Of a stretch of DNA of 39,708 nucleotides, positions 1 to 8,254 are shown piece by piece (the first letter of the stretch is position 1; every line of letters begins with the position of its first letter). Where the stretch lies: assembly GCA_002371155.1 (NCBI GenBank), contig DFGC01000003.1, positions 1 to 39,708 on the forward strand. The letters run 5' to 3'. The notes below the pieces were generated by a model that worked only from the letters and a program-made list of their open reading frames with translations, was not told where the DNA came from and did not search any database. The DNA comes from Alphaproteobacteria bacterium UBA3760 (lineage in GTDB: Bacteria; Pseudomonadota; Alphaproteobacteria; Rs-D84). Made by a program: the position numbers and the translations under genes.

Positions 1-409
1 TTCGAACATTTCACAACTACCCCACCGTCTACGACGGTCCCCCCCTTGTTTCGCTCGGGCTTGTCGCCCTGTGCGGCACTCCTGACGATTTTGCTTTGCA
101 AAATCTACTCGTAGTCATAAAGAAGGGGAATATCCCGCCATAATTCCCCTCCCATGGAGGGGGTGGACCACGAAGTGGTGGGGGTATTCCGCCCCCGGGC
201 GTCCCCTTCTTTCCCAAAGAAGGGGTGGCAGCCGCAGGCTGACGGGGTAATTTGACACAATCCCATACACACCGGATGCCCGAGCCTTTCACAACTACCT
301 CCCCCCGCTGGCGCGGGGTACTCCTTCTTTCATAAAGAAGGAGAATATCCAAGTTCGACCACCCCTCCCCACAGGGGAGGAATACCACACCACGCGTCAT
401 TCCGGCGGT
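1..409. repeat. Non-coding mosaic of GC-rich inverted repeats
   Basis: No gene is supported here. The stretch is much more GC-rich than the rest and is packed with short perfect inverted repeats: 87-94/98-105 (GATTTTGC arms), 167-171/175-179 (ACCAC), 203-212/216-225 (CCCCTTCTTT arms, 3-nt loop), 229-233/237-241 (CAGCC), 321-330/334-343 (CTCCTTCTTT arms, loop CAT) and 364-370/374-380 (CCTCCCC). The AAAGAAGG(G/A)(G)A plus AATATCC module occurs twice (about 119-135 and 334-350), and the copy at 119-129 can also pair with 202-212. This looks like a dispersed mosaic intergenic repeat. An open frame on the minus strand gives only low-complexity Pro/Gly/Arg-rich sequence and is rejected as a gene. 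Confidence 0.7.
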
Positions 410-437
410 AAAAAAATGCCCGATTGGGCATTTTTTT
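410..437. terminator. Bidirectional rho-independent terminator
   Basis: A TGCCC-GATT-GGGCA stem is flanked by A7 on one side and T7 on the other, so it can work in both directions. It lies 20 nt past the stop codon of the minus-strand antiporter gene and closes that operon. The same stem design recurs at 13455-13479 and 31304-31331. Confidence 0.85.
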
Positions 438-456
438 ATTTTGATTTTTTGTTTTT

Positions 457-2166
457 TTATTTTTCGTTGGATGTCATGTCGGAATCCAGTTTTTCATAAT
501 TGTTTGCGCGCAATTCGTATAACATTTCTTCGATTTTATTTTCTGATACACCCAAAAATTCCAATAATCCATAGCCCAAGAAAAACGATGATTCGATTGT
601 TTCTGGGAACGCCTGGAACACACCAGAACGCAATAATATTTTGGAATCTGGCAAATTGCGGGCGCGGGCAAAAATTTTAACCCGTGGCGAAATTGAACGC
701 ACCGCCCAAATCGTGCGACGCGCAGTTTCGGTGTTATCCAGTGCCAACACGACCGCACGCGTATTGCGACGTGATAATCCAAATTCACGCAACACCGATG
801 TATTTGACACATCACCATACACCGCGTTGAATCCATGTTCGCGACCCTCCATTATCGAATTGACATTCATACCAATCGCGATATATGGAACGCCTTGTTC
901 ACGCAATATTTTTGCGATTATTTGACCAACGCGTCCAAATCCACAAATTACCACAGTTGGTTCGACATCTGTATTTTTAACCTGTAAATTTTTTGTGTTC
1001 ATTTGTGTTATTTTGCCCATGTGGCGCAATTTATCATACAATGCCAATAACAATGGTGTCATCATAATAGATAACACAATCACTGCGATTAAAATTTCTT
1101 GGTCGGCATATGGTACTATTTCCATGCCATTGTTGCGCATCATTTGCAAAACCAATAATCCGAATTCGCCACCTTGGGATAACAACAGTGAAATAAATGT
1201 TGATTCGGGGGCGGGATTTTTGCGAACGCGCGAAACCATATATATCGCAAAGAATTTTATTATCATTAAACACGCCAATCCGCCCAATACCAAATACCAT
1301 TTAGAATACAACAAATCCAGATTTAATCCCATACCCAAAACAATAAAGAATATCGCCAAGAATAATGTTGCGTATGGACTGATTTCTGCGGTTATTTGAT
1401 GGCGGTATATTGTTTCACTCATCAACATACCACTTAAAAATCCGCCCAATCCCGATGGCAATCCCATTAAATCAAATAATACCGCCCATAATACTATGTT
1501 CAACATTATGACCAATAAAAATAATTCTTTGGATTTTAATTTTGATACCGCACGCAACAATGGATTCATCACGCAACGCGATATAATTAAAACGCCCGCA
1601 ATCAACAAAACCGACAACACCGCAACATCAATCAATGTTGCCCCCAGGTTAAATGATTTGCCCGATAAAACTGGCAACATCGCCAATAATGGAATTGATA
1701 GTAAATCTTGGAATAACAATACAGAAAATATTTGACGGCCAACATTTGAATTTAACTGGTTCCGGTCGCCCAATAATTGCAAATCTGCGGATGTAGATGA
1801 CATAGCCAACAGCAACGATACCATTAGCGCGCCCGTGATTGACCATGTTGAAAATTCAAATAAAAATGGAAATAACATTACCGCAACCATTAAAACCTGG
1901 GCGGCACCAAAACCGAATATTGTGTTGCGCAAATTCCACAGACGCGAAAAACTGATTTCCAGACCGATTGAAAACCATAAAAACAAAATGCCTATATCGC
2001 CCAAGATTTGCCATGTGCCGGTCAATTCAAATAAATTTAACATGTATGGACCCGATAAAATACCGGCGAATAAAAACGCAACCAATGCGCCAACGCGCGC
2101 CATGCGCAAGAAAAATAACAAACAAAATACAATCGCCAAGAATGATAAAACTTCTATCGATATCAT
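457..2166 (-). CDS. Cation:proton antiporter, CPA2 (KefB/KefC-like) with RCK domain
   Basis: A 569-residue inner-membrane protein with about a dozen hydrophobic segments over residues 1-380, followed by a cytoplasmic Rossmann-type RCK_N/TrkA-N domain (about 405-520) starting at the nucleotide-binding motif VVICGFGRVGQ. This is the architecture of monovalent cation:proton antiporters and glutathione-gated K+ efflux systems; the exact ion cannot be read from sequence. The C-terminal tail is short, with no obvious TrkA-C domain. A strong ribosome binding site (AGAGGAGAGG, 2176-2185) precedes the ATG. It is the last gene of a minus-strand run carboxypeptidase-recR-rsmA-antiporter, 50 nt behind rsmA, and ends at the terminator at 410-437. 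Confidence 0.88.
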   Translation of the reverse strand: MISIEVLSFLAIVFCLLFFLRMARVGALVAFLFAGILSGPYMLNLFELTGTWQILGDIGILFLWFSIGLEISFSRLWNLRNTIFGFGAAQVLMVAVMLFPFLFEFSTWSITGALMVSLLLAMSSTSADLQLLGDRNQLNSNVGRQIFSVLLFQDLLSIPLLAMLPVLSGKSFNLGATLIDVAVLSVLLIAGVLIISRCVMNPLLRAVSKLKSKELFLLVIMLNIVLWAVLFDLMGLPSGLGGFLSGMLMSETIYRHQITAEISPYATLFLAIFFIVLGMGLNLDLLYSKWYLVLGGLACLMIIKFFAIYMVSRVRKNPAPESTFISLLLSQGGEFGLLVLQMMRNNGMEIVPYADQEILIAVIVLSIMMTPLLLALYDKLRHMGKITQMNTKNLQVKNTDVEPTVVICGFGRVGQIIAKILREQGVPYIAIGMNVNSIMEGREHGFNAVYGDVSNTSVLREFGLSRRNTRAVVLALDNTETARRTIWAVRSISPRVKIFARARNLPDSKILLRSGVFQAFPETIESSFFLGYGLLEFLGVSENKIEEMLYELRANNYEKLDSDMTSNEK

Positions 2167-2216
2167 ACGGGTCCACCTCTCCTCTGGATAATTACACTAT
2201 ACAAAAACAATGAAAG

Positions 2217-3044
2217 TTATAGCAATATATTTTTTGCAATTTCGCAAAATTTTTCTGGGGATATATTTTCTGCGCGTTCGGTACCAACCAATCCAAACGA
2301 TTTCCAATCAACATCGGGCATTATTCCGCGTATCATTTTGCGACGCATGCCGAATAATTTCGCCGTCAATTTTTCGATGTTTTCAATATTCCCCAACGAT
2401 TTTATTTTATTTTCATTCGGAATTATTTGCACAACCGCCGATTGAACGCGCGGCATAGGCGTGAACGCAGTGCGCGGAACATTAAATAAAATCTTTGCAT
2501 CCGCAATCAACTGCACCAACACCGACAATCGCCCATACGCATCATCACCAACGCGCGCAACGATACGGTCGGCAACCTCGCGCTGGAACATCAATGTCAG
2601 TGATTTTATTGGTTCGCCGGTTGCGATTTTATGCACCCATTGAATTAAAAGTTCTGTGCCGACATTATATGGCAAATTGGAACAAATTGCATATTCATCA
2701 AATCCAAATTTAGAAAAATCAACGCGCAGCGCATCATCGAAAATTACATTTAATCGTCCGCCCGATGCATCGACAATTTGCGATAAAATCGGCGCGGTGG
2801 TTTTATCCATTTCAACCGCAACAACTTTGCCCGCACCCGCCAATAACAATGCGCGTGTCAATCCGCCCGGGCCCGGCCCAACCTCGACCACGGGGATTGA
2901 TTCTATATTTGGAACACTGCGTGCGATACGCCCCGTCAGATTCAAATCAAACAAAAAATTTTGTCCGAATTTTTTCTTTGGCGCCATACCACAATCGCGC
3001 ATCATTTGGGACACCGGTGGCAAAGATGAAATTTTATCTGTCAT
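2217..3044 (-). CDS. rsmA: 16S rRNA dimethyladenosine transferase RsmA (KsgA)
   Basis: Methylates two adjacent adenosines near the 3' end of 16S rRNA, a late step of small-subunit assembly. The 275-residue protein has the family landmarks: a KKKFGQNFL N-terminal motif (residues 23-31), SAM-binding motif I VVEVGPGPGG (52-61), the acidic VAVEMD motif II (75-80) and the catalytic SNLPYN motif (122-127). Length is normal. Its start overlaps the end of recR by 4 nt (ATGA), so the two are translationally coupled. Confidence 0.95.
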   Translation of the reverse strand: MTDKISSLPPVSQMMRDCGMAPKKKFGQNFLFDLNLTGRIARSVPNIESIPVVEVGPGPGGLTRALLLAGAGKVVAVEMDKTTAPILSQIVDASGGRLNVIFDDALRVDFSKFGFDEYAICSNLPYNVGTELLIQWVHKIATGEPIKSLTLMFQREVADRIVARVGDDAYGRLSVLVQLIADAKILFNVPRTAFTPMPRVQSAVVQIIPNENKIKSLGNIENIEKLTAKLFGMRRKMIRGIMPDVDWKSFGLVGTERAENISPEKFCEIAKNILL

Positions 3045-3634
3045 AATTTTTTGCGCCCCCGTAAAGCCAATGTTAATGTGCCGTCATCGATATAATCCAA
3101 TTCCCCGCCCAATGGAACACCCGATGCCAATTCTGAAAAAGTTATATTTTCGTTTTCACCAACAACCGACATTATATAGTTTGATGTTGTTTTACCCTCA
3201 ATCGTGTTGGGCAACGCGAAAATAACCTCGGATATTTTTTCATTTGATATGCGTTCAGATAAATTTTCTATATTCAAATCCATTGGTGTGATTCCCGCAA
3301 CCCCAGACAACACCCCGCCGATAATATGATAACGGCCATGAAATGCAGACGATTTTTCAAATGTCCAAACATCACTCATATCACGGACAATGCACAATGT
3401 CCCGTTTTCGCGCGATGGGTCGCGACAAAATTCGCAAATGTCGGCATCGGTTAAAATTCCACAATTTCGACATGGATGAATTGTCAATGCGGTATCCAAT
3501 AAACATTCTGCCAATGCGGTGGCGCGTCCGGTTTTATCCATCAGCAACGACAAAACAATACGCGTTGCCGCACGATTTCCAACACGGGGCAATCGCGCAA
3601 ATTGTTTAACTAACTTTTCGATTTTTGGATTCAT
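3041..3634 (-). CDS. recR: Recombination protein RecR
   Basis: RecR works with RecF/RecO to load RecA at gaps. The 197-residue protein has the N-terminal helix-hairpin-helix (LPRVGNRAA, 15-23), a four-cysteine zinc finger (C55, C58, C67, C70), a Toprim domain beginning around residue 80 and the YHIIGGVLSG segment typical of the family. In many bacteria recR follows dnaX-ybaB; here it sits between a peptidoglycan carboxypeptidase gene and rsmA. No clear Shine-Dalgarno precedes the ATG, but a TTGACA-N17-TAATGT promoter candidate ends 9 nt upstream of it. Confidence 0.95.
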   Translation of the reverse strand: MNPKIEKLVKQFARLPRVGNRAATRIVLSLLMDKTGRATALAECLLDTALTIHPCRNCGILTDADICEFCRDPSRENGTLCIVRDMSDVWTFEKSSAFHGRYHIIGGVLSGVAGITPMDLNIENLSERISNEKISEVIFALPNTIEGKTTSNYIMSVVGENENITFSELASGVPLGGELDYIDDGTLTLALRGRKKL

Positions 3635-3643
3635 TTCACAAAT

Positions 3644-3672
3644 ACATTATCAATGAAACACATAACTGTCAA
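3644..3672 (-). promoter_or_regulatory. Candidate promoter for recR-rsmA-antiporter
   Basis: On the minus strand TTGACA (3672-3667), a 17-nt spacer and TAATGT (3649-3644) lie inside the 3' end of the carboxypeptidase gene. Transcription would begin only about 3 nt before the recR ATG, giving a nearly leaderless mRNA, consistent with the lack of a ribosome binding site. Confidence 0.45.
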
Positions 3673-4780
3673 TACCGGCGGCGGTCGCAGAATTTCGTAA
3701 ATCTTGGGCCGCAGATTCCGATATGTTATTCAAACGCACACGATACAATCCGCCCGACGCGCGTTCTATGTCCGGGCGAACAAATAATGTTTGTTCGACA
3801 TTTTTAACCTGGCGCGCGGCGGCATCATATGATGAAAACGCACCAAATTGAACACCCGCCGCCCCCGCAGACATTTTCTTTGTATTGGTTTGCGTCGGTT
3901 GTGTCGTTGTATTCGTCGGTGCAGCGTATGTTGTATTGGCGGTTGAATTTTGATTGTTTATGATAACCGGTTCTGTGCCATTTTCCAACATTTTGAATCC
4001 GCGGTTTAACAAACTGGTTGCGACAGACGCGCGAATATCTTTGTTATCTGCGCCCAATACAACCGCGATTAAATGATGTCCATCGCGCGATGCGGTCGCA
4101 ACAAGTGAATATTTCGATTTGTTTGTAAATCCGGTTTTCATCCCGTCGCACCCCGGGTACGATGTCAACAAGCGATTTCCATTTGTATATGTTTGACCGT
4201 TATATGTCCATGTTTTAATTCCAAAATATTTCCAATACTGCGGAAAATGTTTATATATCGCAACAGACAACAATGCAATATCGCGCGCCGTTGATAAATG
4301 GTCATCATCGGGCAGACCAGACGAATTTTCGAAATTTGTATTTGATAATCCGATTTCGGTTGCAACCTGGGTCATGAGTGACGCGAAATTTCCCTCTTTG
4401 CCACCCTTTAGATTTTCCGCCAGCACGCGCGCGACATCGTTCGCACTGTGCACCGCCACAGCCTTTATCGCATCTTCGACCTTGATCTTGGAACCCGCGG
4501 GCAGACCCAATTTCACCGGTTCGGCGGCGGCGGCACTGTTCGATACAATTAAATAATCATCCAAATGAAGCCGCCCGTGTTCCAGCGCATTGAAAGTCAA
4601 ATACAATGTCATAATCTTGGTTAAACTCGCCGGGTAATTCGCGACATTTGCATTTTCAGAATACAACACGCGCCCAGAATCCATATCGGCAACCAACGCC
4701 GCACGATATGATGCCCCGTATGCAAAATTGCATAAAAACAATACGGGTAAAATAAATAAAAACTTTTTCATCTTTGTCAT
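3650..4780 (-). CDS. D-alanyl-D-alanine carboxypeptidase (PBP5 family) with SPOR domain
   Basis: A periplasmic serine peptidase that trims the terminal D-Ala from peptidoglycan stem peptides. It has an N-terminal signal peptide (hydrophobic 5-21), the three active-site motifs of S11 peptidases (SLTK, S52 and K55; SAN, 112-114; KTG, 215-217) and, after a Thr/Asn-rich linker, a C-terminal SPOR domain (about 305-376) that in other proteins binds denuded glycan at the septum. The SPOR domain replaces the usual C-terminal PBP5 anchor. A second ATG at residue 4 could also be used. It lies 15 nt ahead of recR on the same strand. Confidence 0.92.
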   Translation of the reverse strand: MTKMKKFLFILPVLFLCNFAYGASYRAALVADMDSGRVLYSENANVANYPASLTKIMTLYLTFNALEHGRLHLDDYLIVSNSAAAAEPVKLGLPAGSKIKVEDAIKAVAVHSANDVARVLAENLKGGKEGNFASLMTQVATEIGLSNTNFENSSGLPDDDHLSTARDIALLSVAIYKHFPQYWKYFGIKTWTYNGQTYTNGNRLLTSYPGCDGMKTGFTNKSKYSLVATASRDGHHLIAVVLGADNKDIRASVATSLLNRGFKMLENGTEPVIINNQNSTANTTYAAPTNTTTQPTQTNTKKMSAGAAGVQFGAFSSYDAAARQVKNVEQTLFVRPDIERASGGLYRVRLNNISESAAQDLRNSATAAGIDSYVFH

Positions 4781-4789
4781 GTTTGGATG

Positions 4790-4816
4790 TTAGTAAAATT
4801 TGCACACCCCGGTCAA
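4790..4816 (-). promoter_or_regulatory. Candidate promoter for the carboxypeptidase gene
   Basis: Minus-strand TTGACC (4816-4811) and TACTAA (4795-4790) with a short 15-nt spacer, in the 41-nt gap after pyruvate kinase. The predicted transcript start is within a few bases of the ATG at 4780, and no Shine-Dalgarno is evident. Confidence 0.35.
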
Positions 4817-4821
4817 CAATT

Positions 4822-6192
4822 TTAATCTAAATCACGCAAACTGATTGTGCCGTCATCGACAATCACAACCGAACCCAATTTAATCTTTAATATCTGGGCC
4901 GCCATTTTTTCATCCCTGTGGCCAAATATTTCTGGGTCAAATATTGGATAGACACCGCGCGACAAGCATAATTGATTTGCAACCGTTTCATCATTACATA
5001 CCGCGATAATCGGCATATCGGGACGACGACATGAAATTTGGGTTGTGGCAACACCATCACGGTCAAATACAATTATTGCCGATGCATTATTCAAATGTGC
5101 CATAGATGCCACCGAACGCGACCAATTGTTTTCAGGAATATTATCTATGCGCGACCAATCATATGGATTCGCAATCGTATCCATATCGGCGTATGACAAA
5201 ATGCGCGACATTGTTTCAACCGTATGCACCGGATTTATTCCGATTGTGGTTTCTTCGGATGTCATACATGCGTCCGCACGCAGGTATGCCGCATTGGCGA
5301 CATCACTGATTTCGGCACGCGTTGGAAATTCGTTATCAACCATAGAACCCAACATTTGCGTCGCCATAATAACCGGTTTATTCATTTGACGACATGTGCG
5401 AATAATATGACGCGAAATTGCGGGGACTTGTTCGAACGGCATTTCAACCGCCAAATCGCCACGCGCAATCATTATTCCATCAGACACCGATACAATATTA
5501 TCAATATCATGCACCGCGTGCGGGCGTTCGATTTTTGCGATTATTTTTATTTTGTGCGATGTGCGTTCGGTTATAAAATCACGAACATATTCGATGTCTG
5601 TGGCAGATTGCACAAAAGACACCGCAACAAAATCAGGATTTTTTGTTATTGCGTATTCCAGGTCTGATTTATCTTTATCGGTTAAAATATTTGTATCGAC
5701 AAATGTATCCGGCAAATTAAATCCGCGACGCGACCAGATTTCATTTCCGCGAACAACGGTTGCGATTATTTTTGTTGGTTGAACACTGTCCACGCGCATT
5801 TCGATTTTTCCATCATTTAATAAAATTCGGTTACCGGGACGCATAGACGCGATAACATCGGGGTGTGGCAAACATACACGCGTTCCATCACCCGGCGTTT
5901 CGTCGGTATCAAAAACAAACCGTTGGCCGACGGTCAATTTATATTTATCTTCGGTTGCAAAATTTCCAATTCTGTGTTTGGGGCCTTGCAAATCAACAAT
6001 TATTCCGACGGGACTTTTTAATTCGCGTGCGACGCGCCGAATCGCATCGATTTTTTTACCCTGAACCGCACCCGTATCATGACTGAAATTTATGCGAAAC
6101 ATATTCGCGCCCGCGCGCACCATTTTTGTTAAAATCGCCAGATTTTCAGACTTTGGGCCAACAGACGCCGTTATTTTTGTATATTTGAACAT
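4822..6192 (-). CDS. pyk: Pyruvate kinase
   Basis: Converts phosphoenolpyruvate and ADP to pyruvate and ATP. The 456-residue protein has the N-terminal TKITASVGPKS segment, the catalytic-lysine motif IIAKIE (K220), the metal/substrate segment MIARGDLAVE (241-250), the MATQML segment (276-281) and the TRAEISDVAN signature (291-300). The C-terminal regulatory domain is present but a little short. A purine-rich GGGGGGAA ribosome binding site is at 6201-6208. The same window encodes pyruvate phosphate dikinase (33840-36500), which runs the reverse step, so this cell can probably interconvert PEP and pyruvate in both directions. Confidence 0.96.
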   Translation of the reverse strand: MFKYTKITASVGPKSENLAILTKMVRAGANMFRINFSHDTGAVQGKKIDAIRRVARELKSPVGIIVDLQGPKHRIGNFATEDKYKLTVGQRFVFDTDETPGDGTRVCLPHPDVIASMRPGNRILLNDGKIEMRVDSVQPTKIIATVVRGNEIWSRRGFNLPDTFVDTNILTDKDKSDLEYAITKNPDFVAVSFVQSATDIEYVRDFITERTSHKIKIIAKIERPHAVHDIDNIVSVSDGIMIARGDLAVEMPFEQVPAISRHIIRTCRQMNKPVIMATQMLGSMVDNEFPTRAEISDVANAAYLRADACMTSEETTIGINPVHTVETMSRILSYADMDTIANPYDWSRIDNIPENNWSRSVASMAHLNNASAIIVFDRDGVATTQISCRRPDMPIIAVCNDETVANQLCLSRGVYPIFDPEIFGHRDEKMAAQILKIKLGSVVIVDDGTISLRDLD

Positions 6193-6273
6193 AAATAATT
6201 CCCCCCAACATACTTGATTTTTATATTAAATAATATAGAATATTATTATATTTTAGACAAGGGGAAAACAAAT

Positions 6274-6522
6274 ATGAAAAATGCAAATCATGGTGCGTTT
6301 GATAATCAACAATTATTATCTATTATTGAACGAATTGAAAAATTGAACGAGGATACCGCGAACATTGCCGCCGATATCAAGGAAATTTATTCCGAGGCTA
6401 AATCCGCCGGATATGACCCAAAATATATCCGCCAAATGATTCGTTTGCGCAAATTGGATCCAGATGAATTGGACGAGGCCGACGAATTAACGAAAATGTA
6501 TCGTGATGCATTGGGAATTTAA
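6274..6522 (+). CDS. gapR: GapR-type nucleoid-associated protein (DUF2312)
   Basis: An 82-residue, mostly helical protein that matches GapR, a conserved alphaproteobacterial DNA-binding protein that recognises overtwisted DNA ahead of replication and transcription. Visible landmarks are the N-terminal coiled-coil (LLSIIERIEKLNEDTANIAAD), the EAKSAGYDPKYIRQ segment and the acidic RKLDPDELDEAD stretch. I chose the ATG at 6274 because AAGGGGAA lies just upstream (6259-6266); an in-frame ATT further upstream would add a non-conserved hydrophobic stretch. It is divergent from pyruvate kinase across a very AT-rich promoter region and ends at a terminator shared with pyrG. Confidence 0.93.
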   Translation: MKNANHGAFDNQQLLSIIERIEKLNEDTANIAADIKEIYSEAKSAGYDPKYIRQMIRLRKLDPDELDEADELTKMYRDALGI

Positions 6523-6526
6523 TCAA

Positions 6527-6558
6527 TAAAAAACGCGCCAAGTTATGGCGCATTTTTT
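6527..6558. terminator. Terminator between convergent gapR and pyrG
   Basis: GCGCCA (6535-6540) pairs with TGGCGC (6546-6551) around an AGTTA loop, flanked by A-rich and T-rich runs, so it can end both genes. Confidence 0.85.
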
Positions 6559-6575
6559 AATAACTGGGTTTTATA

Positions 6576-8144
6576 TTATTTTTTTATCGCGGCCGCAACA
6601 AATGCGTTAAACATCGGATGCCCCGTATATGGGTTGCTTTGGAATTCTGGGTGAAATTGTCCCGCGATAAAAAATTTATGATTTGGGATTTCAACAATTT
6701 CTGGCAATCGACCATCGGGCGACACCCCAGATATTATCATGCCGTTTTTTTCCAATATATCACGATATTCCATGTTGACTTCGTACCGATGGCGATGGCG
6801 TTCAGAAATATTTGTCATATTATAAATGCGCGCCGCCAAAGTCCCAGGTTTTATGTTGCATGGATATGCACCCAATCGCAATGTTCCACCCATATTATCC
6901 CGATTACAATCAGGCATAATATAAACAACCGGTGTGCAATCTTTGGCAAATTCTGTGGAATTTGCATTTTGTTCGCCAACAACATTGCGCATGAATTCAA
7001 TCACCGCGACCTGCATCCCCAGGCATATTCCCATAAATGGGATATTATGTTCGCGTGCAAAACATGCGGCCGCAATTTTGCCATCAACCCCACGGGTTCC
7101 AAAACCACCCGGAATTAAAATCCCATCAACATCGGCACAATCATCGGGTGAAAAATTTTCTGCATTTATTTTCTTTATTTTTAATTGCACATTGTTTTGC
7201 ATACCCGCATGGAATAAAGCCTCGGTCAATGATTTATATGCGTCCGCAATATCAAAATATTTTCCAACAACACCGATTGTACATACCGGCAAATCAGATT
7301 CCAGATAATGTTTAATTTTGATAAATTTTGACATGTTGCCTGTGGCGTTTGGCAATCCAAAATGTTCCGCCATAATGTCGAATACGTGTTGTGCATCATA
7401 GCATAACGGTATTTTATAAATATTATCGACATCCATACTGGTTATAACATTTTTTGCAGGTAAATTACAGAACATGCCTATCTTGGCACGTTCATCATCG
7501 GTCAACATACGGGGTGAACGAACGAACAAAACATCTGCTTGGATTCCATTTTCCAACAAACGTCGCACAGACATTTGTGTTGGTTTGGTTTTTAATTCGC
7601 CACTTTGTTCCAAATATGGTGCCAATGTTAAATGCGCGAACAAAACATTACGACGACCAATGTCATTTGCGAATTGACGAATAGATTCCAAAAATATTTT
7701 TCCTTCGATATCGCCAACCGTTCCGCCAATTTCACATATTACAAAATCTGTATTGGTTGGCGCGCCGATGTATTCTTTGATTTTATTACTGACATGCGGA
7801 ATCATTTGAACAGTTGACCCCAAATATTCCCCACGTCTTTCTGCGTTCAACACATCCCAATATATGCGCCCACCCGACACAGAATCATTGCGCGATAATT
7901 TGATATTCAGGAAACGTTCATAATACCCCAAATCCAGGTCTGTTTCATGACCATCGTTGGTCACATAAACCTCGCCATGTTGAAGTGGGGACATGGTCCC
8001 GGGGTCAACATTCAAATATGGGTCAAATTTACGAACATGGACAGTATATCCACGGGATTGAAGAAGGGCGCCCAACGATGCCGCTGAAACGCCCTTGCCT
8101 AAACTGGAAACCACACCACCGGTGACAAAGATATATTTCGACAT
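6576..8144 (-). CDS. pyrG: CTP synthase
   Basis: Makes CTP from UTP, ATP and glutamine. The 522-residue protein has the N-terminal synthetase domain with its P-loop (TGGVVSSLGKG, 8-18) and a C-terminal glutamine amidotransferase domain with the nucleophile elbow GICLGMQ (C374) and the FHPEF motif (H498, E500), completing the catalytic triad. It is slightly shorter than usual at the C-terminus. AAGGAG lies 10-15 nt before the ATG. It stands alone on the minus strand, divergent from comEC. Confidence 0.97.
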   Translation of the reverse strand: MSKYIFVTGGVVSSLGKGVSAASLGALLQSRGYTVHVRKFDPYLNVDPGTMSPLQHGEVYVTNDGHETDLDLGYYERFLNIKLSRNDSVSGGRIYWDVLNAERRGEYLGSTVQMIPHVSNKIKEYIGAPTNTDFVICEIGGTVGDIEGKIFLESIRQFANDIGRRNVLFAHLTLAPYLEQSGELKTKPTQMSVRRLLENGIQADVLFVRSPRMLTDDERAKIGMFCNLPAKNVITSMDVDNIYKIPLCYDAQHVFDIMAEHFGLPNATGNMSKFIKIKHYLESDLPVCTIGVVGKYFDIADAYKSLTEALFHAGMQNNVQLKIKKINAENFSPDDCADVDGILIPGGFGTRGVDGKIAAACFAREHNIPFMGICLGMQVAVIEFMRNVVGEQNANSTEFAKDCTPVVYIMPDCNRDNMGGTLRLGAYPCNIKPGTLAARIYNMTNISERHRHRYEVNMEYRDILEKNGMIISGVSPDGRLPEIVEIPNHKFFIAGQFHPEFQSNPYTGHPMFNAFVAAAIKK

Positions 8145-8170
8145 AAGTTTTTCTCCTTATGTGATATTAT

Positions 8171-8198
8171 CGTATAAAAAAAATTTACCCCAGTGCAA
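8171..8198 (-). promoter_or_regulatory. Candidate pyrG promoter
   Basis: Minus-strand TTGCAC (8198-8193), 16-nt spacer, TATACG (8176-8171). The leader is about 20 nt and carries the pyrG ribosome binding site. Confidence 0.5.
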
Positions 8199-8220
8199 GC
8201 ATAAAATTTTTCAATTATTG

Positions 8221-8248
8221 TTGCAGATTGGGATTTTGCCCCTATAAT
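8221..8248 (+). promoter_or_regulatory. comEC promoter giving a leaderless mRNA
   Basis: TTGCAG (8221-8226), 16-nt spacer and a perfect TATAAT (8243-8248), followed by six bases and the ATG at 8255. The expected transcription start coincides with the start codon. There is no Shine-Dalgarno sequence. Confidence 0.6.
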
Positions 8249-8254
8249 CAAGAT

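Noticed and set aside
29..400. Open frame of 123 codons on the minus strand
   Set aside because: It lies in palindromic GC-rich repeats, gives low-complexity Pro/Gly/Arg sequence, and has no ribosome binding site.
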